From NCBI GenBank assembly GCA_965364515.1, contig CBDTXZ010000187.1, positions 1 to 5,910 of the forward strand: a stretch of 5,910 nt of DNA, written 5' to 3'. Positions within the stretch are counted from its first letter, which is position 1. The number at the start of each line of letters is the position of its first letter. The DNA comes from JAHEDH01 sp965364515. Its GTDB lineage: Bacteria > Actinomycetota > Acidimicrobiia > Spongiisociales > ZC4RG35. The translations under genes were made by a program, and so were the position numbers. Below, one piece after another: positions 1 to 5,601 of the stretch. The notes beneath the pieces were generated by a model that did no database searches, was not told where the DNA came from, and was given only the letters and a program-made list of their open reading frames with translations.

Positions 1-2
1 AC

Positions 3-47
3 TACGTGGCCTGCCACCTCGTCGAATCCGCCCTCACAAGCGCCTAG
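3..47 (+). CDS. 3' end of an unidentified upstream gene (partial)
   Basis: Reading from position 3, an open frame gives YVACHLVESALTSA and stops at TAG 45-47. Twelve of the 14 codons end in G or C, as in the confirmed genes downstream, and the stop lies just before the repetitive region begins. The other two forward frames run on into that repeat. The piece is too short to name a family. It would be the C-terminus of a protein encoded outside the window, on the same strand as the operon. Identity unknown; the call rests only on codon bias and position. Confidence 0.4.
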   Translation, partial: YVACHLVESALTSA

Positions 48-78
48 CCTCGCTCGCTGGCGCGGGCCTCGCTCGCTG
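47..78. repeat. 13-bp direct repeat
   Basis: GCCTCGCTCGCTG occurs at 47-59 and again at 66-78, 19 bp apart. The second copy runs into TCGCTGCGCTC (73-83), which is the outer left arm of the palindromic element that follows. This low-complexity CGCTCG-rich DNA lies between the upstream stop codon and pgsA and has no coding features of its own. Confidence 0.6.
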
Positions 79-230
79 CGCTCGCATTGGCGTCATCGGT
101 GGTCCGTCCTCGGTCTTCGGTCTCGATGAGCGAGCATCGGCGCCCTGTGACTGCGTATCCTCGCGCTCGTAGAAACCGCGTACCGAGAACTGAGAACCGA
201 TGACCGAGAACGGCGAAGTGAGCGCAGCGA
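73..230. repeat. Long imperfect palindrome with heptad repeats
   Basis: Pairing base i with base 296-i, without gaps, matches 35 of the 52 positions between 92 and 143, plus three G-T pairs. The perfect blocks are 92-100 with 196-204 (GTCATCGGT/ACCGATGAC), 109-114 with 182-187, 118-121 with 175-178, 128-132 with 164-168 and 141-143 with 153-155. Outside this, TCGCTGCGCTC at 73-83 pairs with GAGCGCAGCGA at 220-230, offset by exactly 7 nt. The right arm contains 7-bp units of consensus GAGAACC starting at 185, 192, 199 and 206. The left arm contains units such as GGTCTTC and GGTCTCG on the opposite strand. As RNA or single-stranded DNA it could form one long hairpin. It could be a dispersed REP/MITE-like element or an mRNA leader structure. 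The structure is seen directly; any role is inferred. Confidence 0.75.
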
Positions 231-814
231 ACAAGCCCAGCTTCTGGCAGGATGCGCTGACGATTCCGAATGCGGTGTCGTTCGTTCGGCTCCTGGGGAT
301 TCCCTACTTCTGGTACGTGCTGCTCGGCGAGGAACGGTACGGGTTCGCTGCCTTTCTCATATTCCTGATCGCCAGCACCGACTGGATCGACGGCTACCTG
401 GCGAGACGCTTGAACCAGGTCTCGGAACTCGGCAAGGCATTGGACCCCCTCGCCGATCGCCTGATGATCGGTTCGGCGATCATCGGCGGTCTCATCGCCG
501 GGATTCTCCCGCTCGTGATCGGGGTCGCGCTGCTGGTCCGTGAGGTGGTGGTAGGCGGAGCTGCGATCTATCTCGGAGTCGTTCGCAAAGAGCAGATCGC
601 GGTGCGGACGCTCGGCAAGACGGCGACGTTTCTCCTCTACGGCTCGATCCCGTCGTTCTATCTCCTCGCCGCCGACATCACGCCCTGGCTGTTCGGGCCT
701 CCTGCCTGGATCGCCGGCATCAGTGGTCTGGTGCTGTACTACCGCGTGGCATTCGACTACCTCCTCGACATTCGGAACCGGCTCGGCGGCACGCCATCGG
801 CTTCGGCGGTCTAG
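200..814 (+). CDS. pgsA: CDP-alcohol phosphatidyltransferase, probable phosphatidylglycerophosphate synthase
   Basis: This membrane enzyme transfers a phosphatidyl group from CDP-diacylglycerol to an alcohol, probably glycerol-3-phosphate, the committed step to phosphatidylglycerol and cardiolipin. The family signature is complete: D61, D64-G65, A68-R69, G78, D82 and D86 fit D-x2-DG-x2-AR-x8-G-x3-D-x3-D. These residues bind metal and the CDP group. Hydrophobic stretches near residues 27-42, 48-60, 92-112, 114-128, 148-168 and 172-190 fit the usual six-helix fold, and about 200 aa is a normal length. ATG 200 lies inside the right arm of the upstream palindrome and has no clear ribosome site. 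GTG 218, in frame six codons later, is an equally good start; recognisable homology begins around residue 19. The substrate alcohol cannot be fixed from sequence, and phosphatidylinositol-phosphate or cardiolipin synthase is possible. Location upstream of gcvH recalls M. tuberculosis pgsA2 (Rv1822) near gcvH (Rv1826). Confidence 0.9.
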   Translation: MTENGEVSAANKPSFWQDALTIPNAVSFVRLLGIPYFWYVLLGEERYGFAAFLIFLIASTDWIDGYLARRLNQVSELGKALDPLADRLMIGSAIIGGLIAGILPLVIGVALLVREVVVGGAAIYLGVVRKEQIAVRTLGKTATFLLYGSIPSFYLLAADITPWLFGPPAWIAGISGLVLYYRVAFDYLLDIRNRLGGTPSASAV

Positions 815-825
815 CATCGACCGCG

Positions 826-1197
826 ATGAACGTACCCAATGACCTTCGCTACACAGAAGAACACGAATGGATCTCCGTCGACGGGACGACCGTTCGACTC
901 GGGATCACGGACTTCGCCCAGGATCAACTCGGCGACATCGTCTACGTCGATCTCCCGGAGGTCGGCGCCGAGTTGAGTAAGGACGACGTGTTTGCCGAGG
1001 TGGAATCGACGAAATCGGTCGGTGAGGTCTACGCCCCGTTCGACGGCACCGTCTCGGCAGTCAATGACATGCTTGCGGACACGCCCGAACTCGTGAACGC
1101 CGACCCGTACGGTGAAGGATGGTTGGTCGAGATGACCGCGGCGACTGAGGTCGGACCGTTCCTCGATGCCGATGCGTACCGGGCGCTCACGGAGTGA
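826..1197 (+). CDS. gcvH: Glycine cleavage system H protein
   Basis: This is the lipoyl carrier of the glycine cleavage system. It shuttles the aminomethyl group from glycine decarboxylase (P) to the T protein and is reoxidised by the L protein, in the cytosol. The 123-aa length is normal. The N-terminus has the family pattern YTEEHEW (9-15). The lipoylation site is clear: K63 within EVESTKSVGEVYAP (58-71). The hammerhead fold is supported by GITDFAQDQLGDIVYVDLP (26-44) and by the NADPYGEGWLVEM stretch before the end. ATG 826 lies 11 bp after the pgsA stop. No Shine-Dalgarno sequence is visible, so translation may be coupled to pgsA. No gcvT or gcvP is present here. In mycobacteria too, gcvH sits directly before garA, away from gcvT. 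Confidence 0.96.
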   Translation: MNVPNDLRYTEEHEWISVDGTTVRLGITDFAQDQLGDIVYVDLPEVGAELSKDDVFAEVESTKSVGEVYAPFDGTVSAVNDMLADTPELVNADPYGEGWLVEMTAATEVGPFLDADAYRALTE

Positions 1198-1249
1198 GGG
1201 CGCTCCCGGGCGGCCTCGCCCTGAACCGTGACTGGCGGTACGCTTCGGG

Positions 1250-1714
1250 GTGATGCGGTGCCCGAACTGTTCTGAAGTGATACCCGAGGGGGTTTCGACG
1301 TGTCCGGAGTGCGGGACACACCTCGAGACCGACCCCACCATGGCGTATGTTCCGGTGGGTCGGATCCATCCGGTCATCTCGCGGGACGATGCGTCCCACG
1401 TGGACGGGATCAGCGGTCACGCACTCATCGTCGAACGCGGACCGAGGGCGGGTATGACGTTCATTCTCGCCAATGGCGTGACCACGGTCGGACGGCACCC
1501 GGAGTCGGACATCTTCCTGGACGACGTCACGGTGAGCCGGCATCACTGTCGATTGTCGGCAGCCGGAGATGAACTCGTCATCGAGGATTCGGGTTCGACC
1601 AACGGCACCTACGTCAACGACGATCGCATCGACTCGGCTCGTCTGTCACCCGGAGACGAGGTGCTGATCGGTCGGTTCCATCTGATCGTCGCCCGGGGTG
1701 GAGCCGAGGAGTGA
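1250..1714 (+). CDS. garA: Zinc-ribbon plus FHA-domain protein, GarA/OdhI-like
   Basis: The FHA domain binds phosphothreonine. In Mycobacterium (GarA) and Corynebacterium (OdhI) this protein inhibits 2-oxoglutarate dehydrogenase, and GarA also acts on glutamate enzymes, until phosphorylated by PknB/PknG-type kinases. Residues 57-152 are closely GarA-like: TVGRHPESDIFLDDVTVSR (79-97) with R82 and S96-R97, then STNGTYVN (116-123) with N118. Both carry the expected phosphopeptide-binding residues. The N-terminus is unlike GarA. It is a zinc ribbon (CPNC at 4-7 and CPEC at 18-21), followed by ETDPTMAYVP (26-35) instead of the ETTS phospho-switch. GTG 1250 and ATG 1253 are adjacent in-frame starts; numbering uses GTG. 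The gap of 52 bp after gcvH is the largest in the gene block. Family and order (gcvH, garA, merR) are firm. That it controls the same metabolic enzymes is inference. Confidence 0.88.
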   Translation: MMRCPNCSEVIPEGVSTCPECGTHLETDPTMAYVPVGRIHPVISRDDASHVDGISGHALIVERGPRAGMTFILANGVTTVGRHPESDIFLDDVTVSRHHCRLSAAGDELVIEDSGSTNGTYVNDDRIDSARLSPGDEVLIGRFHLIVARGGAEE

Positions 1715-1742
1715 CACGCTCGGCAGGCGTTGCAGGGCGCTG

Positions 1743-2423
1743 ATGGCTGAATCGACGGAAGCATTGACCATCGGTGAGGTGATCAACCTGCTCAAGGACG
1801 ACTTCCCGGACATCTCGGTGTCGAAGGTTCGCTTCCTCGAGTCCCAGGGTCTGCTGTCGCCGGGCAGGTCTGACGGCGGGTATCGGCAGTTCGACACCCA
1901 TGACATCGATCGGCTGCGCTTCATCCTCGGCCAGCAACGCGACCACTTCCTGCCGTTGAAGGTCATCAAGTCGAAACTGACACTGTGGGAACGAGGCGAG
2001 GATGTGGGAGCGGGTGTCGGCGTCGATGACGATCGGCTTCTCCAGTCGACGCCTCAGTCGGTCACGCGCGACGAGCTGCTCCGACGGTCGTCGCTGACGT
2101 CCACAGAGCTCGACGCCCTGATCGATCACTCGCTCGTCCACACCAACGATCAGGGAGGGTTCTCGACTGAAGCCGTGGTCGTTGCAACCGAGGCGAGGCG
2201 GCTCTTCTCCCACGGTCTCGAGGCACGGCATCTCAGGACGATCGTGCACGCCGTCGAACGCGAGGCTGACGTTCTGGCCCAGCTGACCGCTCCGCTCCGA
2301 CGGGCACGCAACGCCGAGGCGCACGAGCAGGCGCGGAACATCCTGTCTGGTGCCGGCGAGGCGATGATCTCTGTCCATCGAGCACTGCTCACCGAAGAAC
2401 TGAAGCGGCTCGCAGAATCGTGA
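1743..2423 (+). CDS. ftsR: MerR-family transcriptional regulator, FtsR/Rv1828 type
   Basis: This is a DNA-binding regulator of the actinobacterial Rv1828/FtsR subgroup. FtsR of Corynebacterium glutamicum activates ftsZ and affects division. The N-terminal winged-helix region (about 8-77) has TIGEVINLLKDDFPDISVSK (9-28), RFLESQGLLSP, GGYRQF and RLRFILGQQRDHFLPLKVIK, which match Rv1828 closely as I remember it. A linker near 78-105 leads to a C-terminal domain (about 106-220) with GLEARHLR followed by helices that likely dimerise. There is no cysteine set or other small-ligand signature of metal-sensing MerR proteins. ATG 1743 is chosen because AGGG (1734-1737) lies 5 nt upstream and the protein then starts like its relatives at 226 aa. 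An in-frame GTG at 1698 would add 15 residues and overlap the FHA gene. The gene follows garA by 28 bp and its stop overlaps the next start. Target genes are not shown here. Confidence 0.88.
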   Translation: MAESTEALTIGEVINLLKDDFPDISVSKVRFLESQGLLSPGRSDGGYRQFDTHDIDRLRFILGQQRDHFLPLKVIKSKLTLWERGEDVGAGVGVDDDRLLQSTPQSVTRDELLRRSSLTSTELDALIDHSLVHTNDQGGFSTEAVVVATEARRLFSHGLEARHLRTIVHAVEREADVLAQLTAPLRRARNAEAHEQARNILSGAGEAMISVHRALLTEELKRLAES

Positions 2424-3502
2424 AGACCCGTCGGCTCCACATGGTCGCGATCCTCGCGCTCGCCATCCTCCTCATCTTCCCTTCGCCGGTCGGTCATGCA
2501 GTGGTTTCGCCCCCGGATCTCCATCCGCCCGTGCCGGCCACCGAGTACCGGCCCGCACCAGACGTCAGCGCAGCCAGCTGGATCGTCTTCGATGCCCTCG
2601 ACGGAGTCGTTCTGGGATCTCACAATGCCGACGAGATCCGTCCGATGGCCTCCACCACGAAGATGATGACGGCGCTGATCGCGTTCGAACAGGCGGAGCC
2701 TGGCCAGACCGTCCCGGTGAGCAGCCGCGCCGCCGACGTCGGGGAGGCCGAGATCGGACTCCTCGAGGGTGAAGTCCTCCCCATCGACGACCTCACGGTG
2801 AGCATGGTGGTGAGATCGGCGAATGACGCCGCAATCGCGGTTGCAGAGGCGATCGGCGGCGACGTCGACACCTTCGTCGACTTGATGAACTTGCGAGCCG
2901 TCGAGCTCGGCCTCACCCGGACGGTGTTCATGAACCCCCACGGCCTCGACGCCGAGGGTCATGCTTCAACCGCCCGGGATCTGCTCCGACTCGGTCTCGC
3001 AGCGATGGCCAACCCCCGGTTTCGTGAGGCAGCGAGCCTCCGCCAGGTCTCCATCCCGCCGGCGCCCGACGGAACGCCACGAACCGCCTCCACGACCAAC
3101 GAACTCCTGGACACCTACGAGGGGGCGATCGGCGTGAAGACCGGGTTCACGTTCCAGGCCGGCCTGGTGCTCGTCGCAGCGGCGGAGCGCGATGGACGGA
3201 CGGTGTATGCGGTGGTCATGGGCTCGGAGGGGGCCGGGGCCCACTTCGCGGACGCTCGCGCCCTCCTCGACTACGGATTCGCCGGGCACCGACTCGTGAG
3301 GGCGGTCACTGGTCAGACTGCTGCCGGAGCGGGTTCGATTGCGAAGGTTGCCGCCATCGAGACCCAGTTCCACATTGCAGCGCTCCTCTCCGAGAGTCGA
3401 GCTCCCGCAGTGGTCCCGGTCACGGCGACAGCAGACCCGACGTCGCTGCCCGGGTTCGGTGATGCGCTCTCGTGGCTCTTTGCGAGAGGCCCTGATGGCT
3501 GA
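2420..3502 (+). CDS. Secreted D-alanyl-D-alanine carboxypeptidase (peptidase S11, low-molecular-weight PBP)
   Basis: This serine enzyme removes the terminal D-Ala from peptidoglycan pentapeptides outside the membrane, limiting cross-linking. All three penicillin-binding motifs are in order: S78-T-T-K81 (nucleophile and general base), S133-A-N135, and K240-T-G242 followed by FT. A Sec signal peptide is clear: K2-R5 positive, hydrophobic 8-20, probable cleavage after GHA (25-27). A Pro-rich linker (31-47) precedes the catalytic domain. At 360 aa the protein has about 80 residues after the catalytic core. The end (ALSWLFARGPDG) is only weakly hydrophobic, so a PBP5-type membrane anchor is not evident. 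The GTG start at 2420 shares GTGA with the stop of the MerR gene, and the 3' end overlaps the next gene by 8 bp, so it should be translationally coupled to both. DacA, DacB and DacF labels cannot be told apart here. Confidence 0.93.
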   Translation: MKTRRLHMVAILALAILLIFPSPVGHAVVSPPDLHPPVPATEYRPAPDVSAASWIVFDALDGVVLGSHNADEIRPMASTTKMMTALIAFEQAEPGQTVPVSSRAADVGEAEIGLLEGEVLPIDDLTVSMVVRSANDAAIAVAEAIGGDVDTFVDLMNLRAVELGLTRTVFMNPHGLDAEGHASTARDLLRLGLAAMANPRFREAASLRQVSIPPAPDGTPRTASTTNELLDTYEGAIGVKTGFTFQAGLVLVAAAERDGRTVYAVVMGSEGAGAHFADARALLDYGFAGHRLVRAVTGQTAAGAGSIAKVAAIETQFHIAALLSESRAPAVVPVTATADPTSLPGFGDALSWLFARGPDG

Positions 3503-4061
3503 CGTCGCAAAAGAGATCATCACCGCTGAGATGCTCACGGAGAGGATCGCCGAACTCGGGTCCATCATCTCGGACGACTACCGCAGCCGCAACCCTCTGC
3601 TCGTTGCAGTGATGACGGGGGCGATGTGGTTTCTCGCCGATCTCGTGCGACAGATGGACATCGATCTCGACGTGGACTTCCTGGCGCTCAATCGCTTCGA
3701 CGAGGGTGGCCGGATACGGATCGCATCAGACACCGCCGTGCCTGTAACGGATCGCCACGTGATCCTCGTCGAGGACCTGGTCGACACCGGACTCTCGTTG
3801 TCGGTGCTTCGGGCCCTGCTCGAGGATCGGCAGCCGGCGTCGCTGGCGACGGTCACGTTGATCGACAAGGCGGTGCGTCGTCTCACGGATGTCCCCGTGG
3901 AGTACCGGGGCTTCGAGGCGGGCGACGAGTACCTCATCGGCTACGGGTTCGACCACGAAGGGCGATTCCGTAACCTTCCCGGCGTCTGGGTCGTCATGGA
4001 TCCTGCCGGTTTTCTGGAGGATCCCGCCGGATTCGCGGATCGTGTGTTCTCGAGCCCCTGA
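3495..4061 (+). CDS. Hypoxanthine phosphoribosyltransferase-like protein, atypical active site
   Basis: Type I phosphoribosyltransferases of this family join a purine base to PRPP, giving IMP or GMP in salvage. The PRPP loop is well kept: VILVEDLVDTGLSL (89-102), with E93-D94 and D97-T98-G99. The base-side elements D124-K125, D153 and R159 (in YGFDHEGRFRNLP, 150-162) align with human HPRT Lys165, Asp193 and Arg199. Two elements differ. The usual LKG near residue 41 is MTG (40-42), and the SSYG segment that opens the mobile catalytic loop is replaced by ALNRFDEGGRIRIASD (64-79). Length is 188 aa, normal for the family. ATG 3495 is chosen over upstream in-frame starts because GAGAGG (3484-3489) precedes it by 5 nt and the protein then begins like HPRTs. 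It overlaps the carboxypeptidase stop in ATGGCTGA. It could be a true salvage enzyme, a paralogue with altered substrate, or a regulatory PRTase fold. Confidence 0.85.
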   Translation: MADVAKEIITAEMLTERIAELGSIISDDYRSRNPLLVAVMTGAMWFLADLVRQMDIDLDVDFLALNRFDEGGRIRIASDTAVPVTDRHVILVEDLVDTGLSLSVLRALLEDRQPASLATVTLIDKAVRRLTDVPVEYRGFEAGDEYLIGYGFDHEGRFRNLPGVWVVMDPAGFLEDPAGFADRVFSSP

Positions 4062-4074
4062 TAGGGTACGGGGT

Positions 4075-4587
4075 ATGGAAGATGCGGTTCCGATGACAGT
4101 GACGGGGGTGCGGGTGGAACTCCCCTCGAACACGCCGATCGTTCTCCTGCGGGAGCAGTCCGGTGTGCGGTTCCTGCCCATCTGGGTCGGAACCGTCGAG
4201 GCGATGTCGATCTCGTCTGCGATGGAAGGTGCCGAGCCTCCTCGCCCTCAGACGCATGATCTCATGCTCTCCGTCATCGAGGCCCTCGGCGCCACTGCGG
4301 TCAGGATCGTGGTCACCGAACTCCGGGACAGCGTCTTCTTCGCCGATCTGGTGTTCGAACGCGACGGCCGCGAGATCGTGGTGTCGAGCCGGCCATCTGA
4401 TGCCATCGCACTCTCCGTTCGTGCAGGTATCCCGGTCTTCGCCAGCCAGGTCGTGCTCGACGAAGCCGGTATCGAGATCGAGACAGAGACCGAAGAGGAA
4501 GCCTCCGAGGAAGAGATCGAACGTTTCCGCGAGATGCTCGAGGAGATCACGGTCGATGACTTCATCGACCCCGACGAGACTCCGTGA
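4075..4587 (+). CDS. DUF151 / bifunctional nuclease family protein (Rv1829-like)
   Basis: The protein belongs to the DUF151 family, named after a plant bifunctional nuclease; the bacterial role is poorly defined. Family hallmarks are present in order: LPIWVGTVEA (34-43), PPRPQTHDL (55-63), FFADLVFERDG (88-98) and SSRPSDAIALSVRAGIPVF (104-122). The C-terminus from about 135 is highly acidic and helical (EEEASEEEIERFREMLEE), like the tail of Rv1829, and may be a short coiled coil. The 170-aa length is typical. ATG 4075 is chosen because AGGG (4063-4066) lies 8 nt upstream and it falls just after the preceding stop. ATG 4093 (MTVTGVRVE) is an alternative. In M. tuberculosis this gene directly follows the MerR gene, whereas here two genes are inserted between them. 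The stop overlaps the next GTG start. Family assignment is firm; nuclease activity is not shown. Confidence 0.92.
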   Translation: MEDAVPMTVTGVRVELPSNTPIVLLREQSGVRFLPIWVGTVEAMSISSAMEGAEPPRPQTHDLMLSVIEALGATAVRIVVTELRDSVFFADLVFERDGREIVVSSRPSDAIALSVRAGIPVFASQVVLDEAGIEIETETEEEASEEEIERFREMLEEITVDDFIDPDETP

Positions 4588-5576
4588 GGCTCACCAACAA
4601 GCTGTGGGCCGGCGTCTTCGGCCTGTCGGTCCTCACCGCACTCGGCACGCTCGGATATGTGCTGATCGAAGGCGTCGCCGTGCTCGACGCGTTGTACATG
4701 GTCGCCATCACGATCACGACGGTCGGTTTCTCGGAGGTCTTCGAGATGTCGCCTGCGGGGCGGGTGCTCACGATCGCCATCATGGTGCTCGGTGTCGGGT
4801 TGGCTCTCTACACTGCCAGCGCGGCCATCGAGCGTCTTCTCGACCTTGGTGTCGAACGGCAGAGAGCGAGGACACGAAAGGTGATCGGCGAGTACCAGGA
4901 TCACGTGATTCTGTGCGGTTTCGGCCGAGTCGGACGCGGTGTCTACCGCAATCTCGTCGATCGTGGCGAGCAGGTGGTCGTGATCGAAGAGGATCCGATG
5001 TCCGCCGTCGACGCTGAGACGGACGGCGTTGCCGTCATCGTGGGCGACGCCACGTTCAACGACACACTCGAGGCGGCGGGCATCGGGCGTGCAAAGGCAC
5101 TGGTCGCATGCGTGGCGGACGATTCCGACAATCTCGTGATCATCCTCTCCGCACGGTCGATGCACCCGACCATCCACCTCGTGTCCCGTGCAAGCGAACA
5201 GGAATCGGAATCGAAACTCCGGCTGGCGGGCGCCGATCGGGTGGTGGCGCCGCAGGTCGTCGGCAGCGAGCGCCTCGCCGCCATGGCCGTCGAGAAGAAC
5301 CTGGCAGAAGTCTTCGACATCTTCGTGGGAGGACGTGCGGTCGAGTTCTCGGTCGAAGAACTGCGAGTGGATGAGAACTCGGCGGTGGTCGGCTCTTCGA
5401 TTCGCGATGCCGCCATTCGTGAGCGCAGCGGAGCCTTGATCCTCGCCGTCGAGGACCAGAGCCGCAACATGCTGCATGCGCCCTCTCCCGACCACGTCCT
5501 GTTGCCCGACAGCGCTGTGATCGTGGTCGGGACCGCAGAGCAGGTGAACGCCGCCGCCGAACTGTTTGCCGGCTGA
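4584..5576 (+). CDS. Two-TM potassium channel with RCK (TrkA-N/TrkA-C) domain
   Basis: The order is TM1 (about 8-28), pore helix (35-45), selectivity filter TTVGFSEV (45-52), TM2 (60-80), RCK-N and RCK-C, as in MthK-type channels that are gated by ligand binding to a cytosolic ring. RCK-N starts at HVILCGFGRVGRGVYRNLVD (107-126), whose GxGxxG (G112, G114, G117) is followed by E135-E136 at the end of the second strand, a layout expected to bind a nucleotide. RCK-C occupies about 243-328. The filter reads TVGFS where canonical channels have TVGYG or TVGFG. Length is 330 aa with no Trk-type transporter gene beside it. GTG 4584 overlaps the preceding stop as GTGA, so translation is likely coupled. 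It is the last gene of the block. K+ selectivity, direction and ligand are inferred from the family. Confidence 0.93.
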   Translation: MRLTNKLWAGVFGLSVLTALGTLGYVLIEGVAVLDALYMVAITITTVGFSEVFEMSPAGRVLTIAIMVLGVGLALYTASAAIERLLDLGVERQRARTRKVIGEYQDHVILCGFGRVGRGVYRNLVDRGEQVVVIEEDPMSAVDAETDGVAVIVGDATFNDTLEAAGIGRAKALVACVADDSDNLVIILSARSMHPTIHLVSRASEQESESKLRLAGADRVVAPQVVGSERLAAMAVEKNLAEVFDIFVGGRAVEFSVEELRVDENSAVVGSSIRDAAIRERSGALILAVEDQSRNMLHAPSPDHVLLPDSAVIVVGTAEQVNAAAELFAG

Positions 5577-5601
5577 GCTCGGGCTGGCGCCCTCGCTGCT
5601 G

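Noticed and set aside
1..230. CRISPR array at the left end
   Set aside because: The repeats are 7-13 bp, inverted as well as direct, and have no regular 25-40 bp repeat-spacer pattern.
44..817. Minus-strand reading frame covering the repeat and pgsA
   Set aside because: It lies opposite a gene with a complete CDP-alcohol phosphatidyltransferase signature, and its C-terminal part is only a translation of the heptad repeats.
1208..1221. GC hairpin GGGCG-GCCT-CGCCC between gcvH and the FHA gene as a terminator or attenuator
   Set aside because: The stem is only 5 bp, there is no T-run, and such short GC stems are frequent by chance in DNA of this composition. The downstream gene belongs to the same conserved series.
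1698..1742. Upstream GTG 1698 as the start of the MerR-family gene
   Set aside because: It would add 15 residues with no resemblance to the family and overlap the FHA gene, while ATG 1743 has a well-spaced AGGG.
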